Assembly (NCBI RefSeq): GCF_018492665.1
Contig: NZ_JAFVME010000001.1
Coordinates: 806,001-870,000, forward strand
Direction of reading: 5' to 3'
Length of the DNA: 64,000 bases
Origin: Pedobacter sp. B4-66
Lineage (GTDB): Bacteria; Bacteroidota; Bacteroidia; Sphingobacteriales; Sphingobacteriaceae
The notes under the pieces were generated by a model. That model did not search any database, was not told the DNA's origin, and was given only the letters and a program-made list of their open reading frames with translations. Below are positions 54,654 through 63,016 of the stretch, in pieces; within the stretch, counting starts at the first letter, position 1; the number at the start of each line of letters is the position of its first letter. Both the position numbers and the translations under genes were made by a program.

Positions 54654-54763
54654 CTATGAAAATCAACCCTGTTAAAAAATGCACCTTCATGTAGTCAAAA
54701 TTAGAGATGATACTTAGGCTATCTATCAAAAACTATATATTAGTAAACTATCAAAATATTATT

Positions 54764-55324
54764 ATGGATTTATCTTGCATCAGTAATATTCTAAATTTAG
54801 AATTACCGACTCTTTTACGCGAAAACATTAAAAATGAAATATTTAAAGTGAAGTTGTTAAAGTTATCTAAAACTCAATGGGAAGGCTATTACAAATTTTC
54901 AATTTCACTACCTAAACCATACAGTGACAAATTAAAATATTACGACATCATTATTTCAAACTGTGTAACAGGATTTTATAAAGAATTTTTACTCAACTTC
55001 AATAATTCTGAAAGCATAGAGCACAGAAAATTCCTAATTGACAAATACCTAGATAGAGAAGTAATTCAAAAAATTAAAGATACTGCAAAAGTTATTACCG
55101 AGAAAGACCTGCATTGGTCTAATCACTCAAATACTTCTTTTCAGAACCAAAGAGAGGAAATTTTCATCCTAAATTCAATTAAGTATAATTTGATTTGGCT
55201 CTATCTCGAAATAAAAGAGATCGCAATCAATACAGTGCCTAAAGATTATCAAGATTTAGAACTTTTGCATGCCGAGCATTTTTTTGAATATATAACAAAT
55301 TGTTCGTTTATTACGGAAAACTAA
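54764..55324 (+). CDS. Uncharacterised first gene of the Argonaute operon
   Basis: Soluble, helix-rich protein of 186 residues from the ATG at 54764 (an in-frame ATG at 54707 would add 19 hydrophobic residues). Recognisable stretches are TLLRENIKNEIFKVKLLKL, WEGYYKFSISLPKPYSDKL and FILNSIKYNLIWLYLEIKEI. No family or catalytic motif recognised. It is 22 bases ahead of the AbiC-like gene and shares its strong A+T bias, so it is probably part of the same unit. Confidence 0.6.
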   Translation: MDLSCISNILNLELPTLLRENIKNEIFKVKLLKLSKTQWEGYYKFSISLPKPYSDKLKYYDIIISNCVTGFYKEFLLNFNNSESIEHRKFLIDKYLDREVIQKIKDTAKVITEKDLHWSNHSNTSFQNQREEIFILNSIKYNLIWLYLEIKEIAINTVPKDYQDLELLHAEHFFEYITNCSFITEN

Positions 55325-55346
55325 AATAATACACTTTAAATTAATT

Positions 55347-56567
55347 ATGGTTAAATTGCTACGTTATATTGTATTTATTCTGGGGATTGTAACTGTATTA
55401 ATTACGGTAATTTTCATCATTTCAATTTGGAAAAATTTTGATTTAGTTGGTACTGGAAAAATATCATGGGAAAACACATCTCAAATTTCTGATTTTTTTG
55501 GTGGTGTTGTCGGCACTCTATTATCAGCAATGGGGTTCATACTTATTTACTTAAGTTTCAATTCTCAAACTGAAAGTCAAATCGATCAAAAAAACCAATT
55601 TCTTGAATCGCAAATTGAAAACCGCTTTATTGAATTAATAAAAATTCACAAGGAAACAGTTAAAGACCTTGAATATGAAGGACTCGAAAAAATGAATGGC
55701 CAAAAAGTAATTGATTTTATTGTCAACCAATTTGAAGCCTGTTTCAATGAAATCGAACCGTTTTTCAAAGAAATAGATCCCAACAATCTCTATAAAACCG
55801 AAATTCTATCGGGGATAAAAGAGATGGCAATTTTAAGATCGCTTAATTTGATACAACTTGCAAAAATTGATATTGCATATTCAATAGTATTTTTTGGAAC
55901 TTCAAAAGATGACCTCAAATCGCTTAATAGACTTTTGAAACAACAATACAATGAAACATTAATTGACAATGTACTTTCTTTTATAAAACTTAAAAGTTCA
56001 AAAACTGAAAATCTTGAAAAATGGGAAATTATCAAAAAAAAGGAATTGTCCTCACAACAAATTTCTACTATACTGAATAAATACAAACAAGATCGTACAG
56101 TAAATAAAACACAATTTGATTCAGACTATCAGGATGCATTCGAATTTCTCTTAAACAAAAGTCAAACAGATAAATATTATGGGGGTCACCAGTATAAACT
56201 CGGACATTATTTTCGCCATCTGTTCCTAACCGTAAAATATATAAATGATCAAAAGATTATAGATTATAAAAAGAAGTATAACTATGTTAAAATGCTTAGA
56301 GCCCAGATTTCAACTATTGAGCAATATTTAATATTTTACAATTCTTTGTCTTTTATGGGAAGGGCTTGGGAATTGGAACATATAAACTCAACACCAAGCA
56401 ATGACCAGAAAAACAGCTGGCTCTTTACAAAGTACAATTTTGTTAAAAACATACCTGATCTTACTCAGCCACCAGGTCTTGTTTTAAACGATTATTATCC
56501 AGAATTGCATTTTGAATTTGAAACAAAACCAACAACGAGAAAAACATTAGAAAAGATTTTCTTCTAA
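55347..56567 (+). CDS. putAbiC-like putative phage abortive infection membrane protein
   Basis: Protein of 406 residues. Two TM segments, ~5-27 (YIVFILGIVTVLITVIFII) and ~49-70 (GVVGTLLSAMGFILIYLS), then a short coiled linker (ESQIDQKNQFLESQIENRF) and a long helical cytoplasmic domain with YGGHQYKLGHYFRHLFLTVK and YVKMLRAQISTIEQYLIFYN. The layout matches the putative-AbiC family (PF16872), proposed to cause abortive infection. The mechanism is not established. The Argonaute gene starts 31 bases downstream, so here it may be the membrane effector of an Argonaute system. Confidence 0.8.
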   Translation: MVKLLRYIVFILGIVTVLITVIFIISIWKNFDLVGTGKISWENTSQISDFFGGVVGTLLSAMGFILIYLSFNSQTESQIDQKNQFLESQIENRFIELIKIHKETVKDLEYEGLEKMNGQKVIDFIVNQFEACFNEIEPFFKEIDPNNLYKTEILSGIKEMAILRSLNLIQLAKIDIAYSIVFFGTSKDDLKSLNRLLKQQYNETLIDNVLSFIKLKSSKTENLEKWEIIKKKELSSQQISTILNKYKQDRTVNKTQFDSDYQDAFEFLLNKSQTDKYYGGHQYKLGHYFRHLFLTVKYINDQKIIDYKKKYNYVKMLRAQISTIEQYLIFYNSLSFMGRAWELEHINSTPSNDQKNSWLFTKYNFVKNIPDLTQPPGLVLNDYYPELHFEFETKPTTRKTLEKIFF

Positions 56568-56598
56568 TATCTTGCATTTATAAACCAACGCTTGACAA

Positions 56599-58623
56599 AT
56601 GAACTTGACTTGTAACATAATTCCATTTTTTATTCCAGGAACTTTAATTCCGTTCTATTTCAAAACGGAAGAGGACTTATCATCACATCGCATACATAAA
56701 AATGTTATTCCTGAAAAAGTTGCCCTAACAATGAACCTTAGTGATGAAGTAGAATTTATATATACCAGCTTTAATATATTTCACGAAGGGTATACAGAGG
56801 TTCATTTAGACCTAAGTTCTGAAAAACCATCATTTATTAAGAGATTTTACAATTTCAATGTTTACCAATACTTTAAAACGTCCAATGTTTTAGTAAAAAA
56901 GAATTTTGTTCAAGATGTACAGGTTTGGATTCCCCAGGAAGACCAAAGTGATTATAAAATATATGATAAATTCACATTAAGATGCCAGATAGGGAGACTA
57001 ACAGCTTCAGGAGAACTATTATTATCATATGACGGAATCTCAAAAGTCCATGTCAAAACAGTTAACGAGTTGGTTGAAATTCAAACCGAACATTTAGGTT
57101 ATGTTTTACAGGAAAATCAACTTCTGAGATATCAAGATTTAGATGATCAGCAATTAATTGACAATGACAAGGCATATCCAGTGCTCGGGCTTAAAATATA
57201 CCGGGATTTAGAAATTCCTTTCCCGCAACCCGACAAAACAAACAAATACAAAAAGTTTATTCCAAAAATATCAAAGTTCGCAAAAGATTTTTTAGACACG
57301 GTAGAATTCAAAACGATAATTCCTATAACTCAAATCGCATTCTACAATTTAAAGCAAACGCAGATAGGTAATGTAAAAGCTGAAAGTAATAATCTTATTT
57401 TTGGCAACAGTCATATCAATACAGATGCAAGACAAGGAATCAAACAGGGGCCATTAAACAAATCGCCATATACAAATGTCCACTTCTTTTTTATCTATCC
57501 AAATGACTCTGTAATAGCGGCAAAAACACTAGATGGATATTATCGGAATGGAATAGAGTTTTTTAAAGGAATAGAAAATGTAACTAAAGTTAGGTATTAT
57601 ACCGAAAAAAACTTCAGCATAGCTTTCGAAAATATTGCCAACCCTATTCCGGAAATTACAAAAGCTATCGAAGGAAGAGATTGGAAACATGATGTAGAAT
57701 ACTTTGCTATATACATCAGTCCATATGATAAACATGAATCAAATAAGGATAATCGGCAGATATATTACTCATTAAAAAAACTATTATTAGAAAAAAGGAT
57801 ACATTCTCAAGTAATCGTCGGCAATAAAATGCTTGAAAAAGGTAGTGATTTTAAATATAGTATGTTAAATATATCAGTAGCAGCACTAGCCAAGTTAGGA
57901 GGTGTACCATGGCGAATTCAATCTTCACTAAAAAATGAATTAGTGGTTGGCGTAGGTGCATTTAAAAGTCGAGACACAGGGCTCCAATATGTTGGCAGTG
58001 CTTTTTCTTTCCAAAACAATGGAGAATTCAATGAATTTGATTGTTTTTTAAGAACTGATACAGATATTTTAGCTGGAGCCATTCAAGAAGCCATCATTAA
58101 ATTCACTTCAGTAAACAGTAATCCCGAAAGACTCATCATCCATTTTTTTAAAGATATGAGTCAAAAAGAAATAAAACCCATTTTACACAAATTACATAAC
58201 CTAGGCTTAAACATTCCTGTTTTTATAATTACAATCAATAAGACTGAATCAAGTGATATTATTACCTGGGATACTGATTGGCCTAACTACATGCCTTATA
58301 GTGGTACTTTTGTTAAAGTTGGAAGAAACGAATATCTCCTATTTAACAATACAAGATATAACCAAGAACATAACGCATCAGACGGCTTTCCCTTTCCTGT
58401 CAAAATGAAGATTACTTGTACCGATCGTGATCTTTTGACTCCTGTAATTGTTCGTGAACTAATCGATCAGGTTTATCAATTTAGCAAAATGTACTGGAAA
58501 TCGGTTAAACAGCAACACTTGCCAGTCACAATAAAATATCCAGAAATGGTCGCTGAGATATTTCCATACTTTGACTCTCTTACGCTACCTGAATTTGGTA
58601 AAGATAAATTATGGTTTTTATAA
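56599..58623 (+). CDS. Prokaryotic Argonaute, catalytically degenerate (long-B-like)
   Basis: Argonaute of 674 residues with N-terminal/linker domains (~1-330), a MID domain (~345-445) and PIWI (~446-674). MID shows the guide 5'-end pocket pattern: Y-x3-K in YYSLKKLLLEKRIHSQ, and the conserved NISVAALAKLGGVPW helix. In PIWI the first catalytic aspartate is glycine (VVGVG, G453), the finger glutamate is not apparent, D519 remains (FKDMS), and the fourth position is E649 (YPEMVAEI). A G-x-D-E pattern means no slicing, as in long-B Argonautes such as RsAgo, which bind guide-directed targets and rely on partner proteins. The C-terminus is the family's usual hydrophobic end (LWFL). The upstream AbiC-like gene is the candidate partner. 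Confidence 0.9.
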   Translation: MNLTCNIIPFFIPGTLIPFYFKTEEDLSSHRIHKNVIPEKVALTMNLSDEVEFIYTSFNIFHEGYTEVHLDLSSEKPSFIKRFYNFNVYQYFKTSNVLVKKNFVQDVQVWIPQEDQSDYKIYDKFTLRCQIGRLTASGELLLSYDGISKVHVKTVNELVEIQTEHLGYVLQENQLLRYQDLDDQQLIDNDKAYPVLGLKIYRDLEIPFPQPDKTNKYKKFIPKISKFAKDFLDTVEFKTIIPITQIAFYNLKQTQIGNVKAESNNLIFGNSHINTDARQGIKQGPLNKSPYTNVHFFFIYPNDSVIAAKTLDGYYRNGIEFFKGIENVTKVRYYTEKNFSIAFENIANPIPEITKAIEGRDWKHDVEYFAIYISPYDKHESNKDNRQIYYSLKKLLLEKRIHSQVIVGNKMLEKGSDFKYSMLNISVAALAKLGGVPWRIQSSLKNELVVGVGAFKSRDTGLQYVGSAFSFQNNGEFNEFDCFLRTDTDILAGAIQEAIIKFTSVNSNPERLIIHFFKDMSQKEIKPILHKLHNLGLNIPVFIITINKTESSDIITWDTDWPNYMPYSGTFVKVGRNEYLLFNNTRYNQEHNASDGFPFPVKMKITCTDRDLLTPVIVRELIDQVYQFSKMYWKSVKQQHLPVTIKYPEMVAEIFPYFDSLTLPEFGKDKLWFL

Positions 58624-58691
58624 TGGTCTGATACTGGTTTTGCTTTATAGTTGTAAAGTTATAGGCGGATAAAACCTATCAACAAACCTTC

Positions 58692-59708
58692 TTAATAATG
58701 GTAGTTTTCTAATGCATCAGAAATCGTTTGCTTTATCTTTTTTGATAAACTTTCAGGAAAATCGACCCTCACATTCGATCCGTAAGATAGAATTATTCTT
58801 TCGAGTTCTGTGTTGATAATCAATTCTAATCTAATTTCGAGCTCATTATCATTTATCCATTTCGATTTCTGCGAGCCATGTAGTGGTTTAGTTACTACGT
58901 ATTTACAAGTTTCTCCGAAAAATGTTAATGTTATCTTTTCGATATTTGCATCATCATATTTAGTAACACCTACAATATCCTCAAAGTACTCTTTCCAATT
59001 TATTTCTTCATTAGGTACAAAGCAATCATCAATTCTAGAAATTGAAATAATTCTATCTACAGCTAAATTCCAGTCAGACTTATTTACCACAGGATTAAGT
59101 CCAAAAACAAACCACCTATTGTTATATTGTTTCAAATGATATGGATGAAATGTAAAAACATACGGGCTATTGCTTTTAAAATCATTATAGGTTACAGCTA
59201 ATACATGTTTATCTACAATGCTTTGGTAAAGCTCCTCCATTTTTTCCCTACCTACTAGATACGGATTATCATCAAAGCTTATCAGGTTGCCTTGTGTTAA
59301 TATTTGATTAAATTTTGAATCGATATGTGGAGATATACTTTGTAATCTCTCAACCAAGGAGATGCCATTGATTGATGATAAGATTTCTACAGCTTTTTGA
59401 AGTTCTAGTATGTTCAAATTTCCAAAAGGAAAATTGTTTATAGAGTATGAAACATCATTATAACGATAATAAACCCTTTTTCCAGTACGATAGCGAGCCA
59501 AATTAATATTCCACCCTTCACTGCTCTCCATGAAATTTATATCGTCGAGAATTTGCCTCCTGCTAATACCTTTTGTCAAAGGATTAATCTCCTGTAGTAC
59601 TTTACGACATTCCTCAATCAAATCTTCAATATAATACTTTTTCCCTGAATTGCTAAAACATCTATCCAGTATTCGATACCTTATCAAGGGGTTTTTAGTT
59701 ACTGCCAT
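58692..59708 (-). CDS. WYL-domain transcriptional regulator
   Basis: Regulator of 338 residues from the ATG at 59708 (a TTG at 59729 is less likely). The N-terminal winged helix has RYRILDRCFSNSGKKYYIED and ISRRQILDDINFMESSEGW. The WYL domain (~155-235) has LAVTYNDFKS and HPYHLKQYNNRWFVFGLN. A C-terminal WCX-like extension ends in SYGSNVRVDFPESLSKKIKQ. WYL regulators sense nucleic-acid ligands and often control defence genes. It is convergent with the Argonaute gene and divergent from the RT gene, so the RT and its putative RNA are the likeliest targets. Confidence 0.9.
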   Translation of the reverse strand: MAVTKNPLIRYRILDRCFSNSGKKYYIEDLIEECRKVLQEINPLTKGISRRQILDDINFMESSEGWNINLARYRTGKRVYYRYNDVSYSINNFPFGNLNILELQKAVEILSSINGISLVERLQSISPHIDSKFNQILTQGNLISFDDNPYLVGREKMEELYQSIVDKHVLAVTYNDFKSNSPYVFTFHPYHLKQYNNRWFVFGLNPVVNKSDWNLAVDRIISISRIDDCFVPNEEINWKEYFEDIVGVTKYDDANIEKITLTFFGETCKYVVTKPLHGSQKSKWINDNELEIRLELIINTELERIILSYGSNVRVDFPESLSKKIKQTISDALENYHY

Positions 59709-59727
59709 AAAATTTTGATATAAATTC

Positions 59728-59993
59728 AAAAATAAGAATTTCTATGCAGCTCCACTGCACAGAAAGGTAATATGTTTGTGAAGTTCTTTGAAGGCCTGCT
59801 GAAATGTATTGAATTTGCCAGTTGGAGGTTTGTAACCTCAGATCAACTGGTAGCTGGTAACTTAAGAAGTTATGCAGCTGAAGGTTTGTATCGGTCATTA
59901 CTTGACACGTTTTTACCTGATATTATGAAATCCTTATGATCTCTTTATACTTGCATATACAAAGAATAATTCACGCAGGCCTTCTTAGTTTTT
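59728..59993 (+). ncRNA. Candidate retron msr-msd RNA
   Basis: Structured noncoding stretch ending 6 bases before the RT start codon. Hairpin 1: 59739-59765, 11-bp stem with one mismatch and a CTCCA loop. Hairpin 2: 59818-59850, CCAGTTG/CAACTGG enclosing GAGGTT/AACCTC. Hairpin 3: 59858-59872, TAACTT/AAGTTA. AAAAATAAGAA (59728-59738) can pair with TTCTTAGTTTTT (59982-59993), the place expected for a1/a2 repeats, though it is A/T-rich and has one bulge. TATGCAGCT occurs twice (59743, 59871). No priming guanosine could be assigned. Confidence 0.5.
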
Positions 59994-59999
59994 TTATAC

Positions 60000-62285
60000 A
60001 TGAAAATAGAAAAAGATCAAAAAGATTATGTTGTAAAAGCTTTTCATAGTATGAGAGATCGAGATGATTTCGTCAAACTACTCAACTATGCAAAAAAAAT
60101 TATTTACGGCGAGAAAACAGTTTTTTTTGATTTAAGGCAATTGACGTACTATTCCAACCCCAATGTAAACTTCAAAAGATATAAAAGTTTCGAGATCGCG
60201 AAAAAAAATGGAAAGTCACGAAAAATACATGCTCCCGTAAAAGGGCTTCTAGTAATTCAAAAATGCTTGAATTTAATACTCAACTGCATTTTTCAACCAA
60301 CAGTTTTTGCAACGGGATTTGTAATGGGCAAGTCAATTGTCGACAATGCAGCATTCCATGCTGGCAATTATTATGTTTACAACATTGATCTTAAGGATTT
60401 TTTTCATAGCGTAGATCAAGCAAGGGTATGGAAATGTCTACAACTAAAACCAATAAACCTATCTCTATTCCAAAATCCAGAAGATAACAAATATAATTCT
60501 TCATTAGAAATTGTAAACATAATAAGTGCACTTACATGTACTGAATTATTAGTCACAAGAACTGATAGAAACGGAAAAGAAATAGAAGTCAATAAAAATG
60601 TACTTCCACAGGGAGCACCTACATCACCTCTAATTACCAATCTAGTTTGCCAAAAACTGGATTACCTCCTTTCTGCAACGGCTAAAAGATTTGGATTAAA
60701 GTATTCAAGATATGCAGACGATATTACATTTTCTTCGCTGCATAACGTCTATCAACAAAACAGCGACTTTTTGATAGAACTTAATAGAATAATAAAAGAT
60801 CAGGGCTTTGTTATTAATGAAGAAAAGGTCAGATTACAAAAGGATGGCTTTAAACAAATGGTCACTGGCCTTGTTGTTAACAAACACCCTAATGTCTCTA
60901 AAAGCTTTATAAATAATATAAAAATTGATCTTTACTATTGGGAACATTATGGCTATGTTAAAGCAACCAAGTTTTTTTTAAGACGCTATAAGCATACAAA
61001 GGAATCTACAAAGAAAGTAAATGTAGATATGTCTAATGTTATTTGTGGCCGTCTTCAATACTTAAAAATGATTAAAGGGGCGAACAATAAAACATATACC
61101 TCATTAGCTCTTAAATATCAAAAGTTGTTGGCAAAAAAACAAAAATCAGAACTAAATCCTGAAGATGTTCATTTTAAATCAGTAGAGTCTTCAGGATATG
61201 ATTTAACCGAAAATGGTCTTATAAATCCAGATCTGAAGACTTTCATGGTATCAATTTTAAACAGTGATCAAATAGCTCTAGCTGAAAAACAGGAAATCTT
61301 TGCTAATGTAAATTTGGAGCTTTCAAGGTTAGTTAATAATGATAACACTGGCAAAAACAGTTTGGGTTCGTCTTCTTCTATAAATTCATCATCTGTGACG
61401 ACTGATGGCTGGAAAAGTGAACACTCTCCTAAAGATGTAGCTAGATTTATGTCTCTTTTCAATAAAAGAGATGGTCTAAAATATTTAACCCATGACTTTG
61501 ATGAAGAGGGTAAATTTGAAATATCATTTTTTCTCGAAAAGTGGAGAAGCATATTTGAACAATCATTGAGAGGTAAAAATGGCTTTGAAATTCCATCAAG
61601 CTTATATAGGATCGTTAATGAATTCGCTTTTTCGGGCAAACCAAATTGGACTTCGGTTAATGACCGTCTAGTTAATGAAGGATGGTCAACTGATAAATGG
61701 ATAAAGTGGTCATCTAAGAATATGTTACACCCTTTTCGAAATACAGGCCTCAAGGTTATTATTGAAGATTTTAGAAGGTTAATCCGTGTAGAATCTCCGA
61801 ATTTAGAATTTTTAGTAAACGAAGCATTTTCTGATGCATTGATTGATGAAAACAATAAATATTCTTTGAAACTTGACCAAGTATCAAAAGCAGATTTTTA
61901 CACTCATATCCCTTCGTTGAAAAGAGCTTTATTCGCTATTTTTTCAGCAATGGGCAAATACGGAGGAGATCGAGATATCTCAGTTTCTTATCAAAGATCA
62001 ACAGAGGACGATTTTTTTGTAAGAAAATTGATTATCAGTCAAACTAATTCATACCCAACAAAAGAACTCGAACAAATCCTAATAGAATGGAATACAGACA
62101 AGGGTGCTATGGGGGGAATCAAACACAATCTATACGGATATTGCGATTGGTCCATAGAAACAAAAATCGACAATACTCCATATAGAATCAATATATTGAA
62201 AGACAAAAAAACACCTAAATTTGATGTAATTGGGATGGAAGAAATAATTGGATTTAAACACATTTTAAAATTTTACTACATATAA
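60000..62285 (+). CDS. Retron-type reverse transcriptase with C-terminal GHKL-ATPase-like extension
   Basis: Protein of 761 residues. RT domain ~50-335: VYNIDLKDFFHSV, the template-grip NVLPQGAPTSPLITNLVC, catalytic YADD at 238-241 and the retron-type VTGLVVN at 288-294. Retron RTs are normally ~300-400 residues; here a linker and a ~270-residue extension follow. The extension has a helical part (SLYRIVNEFAFSGKPNW and on) and, from ~638, an N-box-like helix (SLKRALFAIFSAMGKYGG) and a late GAMGGIKHNL (702-711) before beta strands (DWSIETKIDNTPYRINIL), recalling the HATPase of histidine kinases. No HisKA histidine was recognised. The two genes downstream carry receiver domains. Confidence 0.85.
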   Translation: MKIEKDQKDYVVKAFHSMRDRDDFVKLLNYAKKIIYGEKTVFFDLRQLTYYSNPNVNFKRYKSFEIAKKNGKSRKIHAPVKGLLVIQKCLNLILNCIFQPTVFATGFVMGKSIVDNAAFHAGNYYVYNIDLKDFFHSVDQARVWKCLQLKPINLSLFQNPEDNKYNSSLEIVNIISALTCTELLVTRTDRNGKEIEVNKNVLPQGAPTSPLITNLVCQKLDYLLSATAKRFGLKYSRYADDITFSSLHNVYQQNSDFLIELNRIIKDQGFVINEEKVRLQKDGFKQMVTGLVVNKHPNVSKSFINNIKIDLYYWEHYGYVKATKFFLRRYKHTKESTKKVNVDMSNVICGRLQYLKMIKGANNKTYTSLALKYQKLLAKKQKSELNPEDVHFKSVESSGYDLTENGLINPDLKTFMVSILNSDQIALAEKQEIFANVNLELSRLVNNDNTGKNSLGSSSSINSSSVTTDGWKSEHSPKDVARFMSLFNKRDGLKYLTHDFDEEGKFEISFFLEKWRSIFEQSLRGKNGFEIPSSLYRIVNEFAFSGKPNWTSVNDRLVNEGWSTDKWIKWSSKNMLHPFRNTGLKVIIEDFRRLIRVESPNLEFLVNEAFSDALIDENNKYSLKLDQVSKADFYTHIPSLKRALFAIFSAMGKYGGDRDISVSYQRSTEDDFFVRKLIISQTNSYPTKELEQILIEWNTDKGAMGGIKHNLYGYCDWSIETKIDNTPYRINILKDKKTPKFDVIGMEEIIGFKHILKFYYI

Positions 62286-62287
62286 TA

Positions 62288-63016
62288 ATGATTTATCTTA
62301 TAGATGACAATCAAGCCGATCAGCGTAAAGCAAATTACAGTATCAGCTTCGTTGATGATGGAACTTTTTCTGATATCCTTATTACTATAGATAAAATACC
62401 TAGCGATGGTGATAAGAGTCAATTAGATCATCTGCTTTTTTTAAATGAAGCTAAATGTATTCTAATGCATTCGACAACAGAGGGTGTAGATGAAAATAAC
62501 GAATTTATTAAAGGTGATAATTCAAATGTAATTAAAATTAAAGAATCTATTTCAGTGTTTGGAGAGCAGATACCACTGGTGTTGTTTAGTAATGGAATGG
62601 GAAACGTGGTTTTCGATTATAAGAAATCTCCCTATTTCCTACAAGAGATAAAGAAAAATGACTTCTATGTTCGTTTATATGATTTTTTAGAACATTTTAA
62701 TAGTACAGGAGCAGTAGAGTTACGTATCCTCGCATACGGGAAGAACTTTATCCAATACGAACTGGAGAAGATGAGCGAGAATATATTGATTGGTATTGCT
62801 GGAAAAGGTGAGGATGATATTCTAAAAATTACCGATATTGCACCCCTAAGCGATTTTAGAGATTTTATATCAACTGCTAACTTAGACGTTACCACAGATC
62901 AGATTATTGAACGTATTGAAGATAATCCAATTACAGTAGGCAAGTTCCGCTACAATATAAATTCAATTAATGAGAGCTACACAAAACATGGAAAAAATTT
63001 ACACAATTGGATTTGA
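62288..63016 (+). CDS. Degenerate receiver-domain protein downstream of the RT
   Basis: Protein of 242 residues starting two bases after the RT stop. Residues 1-~130 look like a response-regulator receiver: acidic pair in IYLIDDNQ, strand CILMHST where the phospho-acceptor aspartate should be (histidine instead), IPLVLFSNG at the switch serine/threonine and IKKNDFYVRL at the lysine position. The second half (ELRILAYGKNFIQYELEKM and on) is unknown. It would be a non-phosphorylatable pseudo-receiver, perhaps docking on the RT's GHKL-like domain. It overlaps the next gene by 29 bases. Confidence 0.65.
   Translation: MIYLIDDNQADQRKANYSISFVDDGTFSDILITIDKIPSDGDKSQLDHLLFLNEAKCILMHSTTEGVDENNEFIKGDNSNVIKIKESISVFGEQIPLVLFSNGMGNVVFDYKKSPYFLQEIKKNDFYVRLYDFLEHFNSTGAVELRILAYGKNFIQYELEKMSENILIGIAGKGEDDILKITDIAPLSDFRDFISTANLDVTTDQIIERIEDNPITVGKFRYNINSINESYTKHGKNLHNWI

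Noticed and set aside
59709..59898. Minus-strand open frame of ~67 codons upstream of the WYL gene
   Set aside because: It overlaps the hairpins upstream of the RT, has no protein-like features, and is best explained as a shadow of structured RNA sequence.
61268..61855. 195-codon antisense frame inside the RT gene
   Set aside because: Shadow of the RT C-terminal extension, which is in frame with the catalytic domain and continues to the operon partners.
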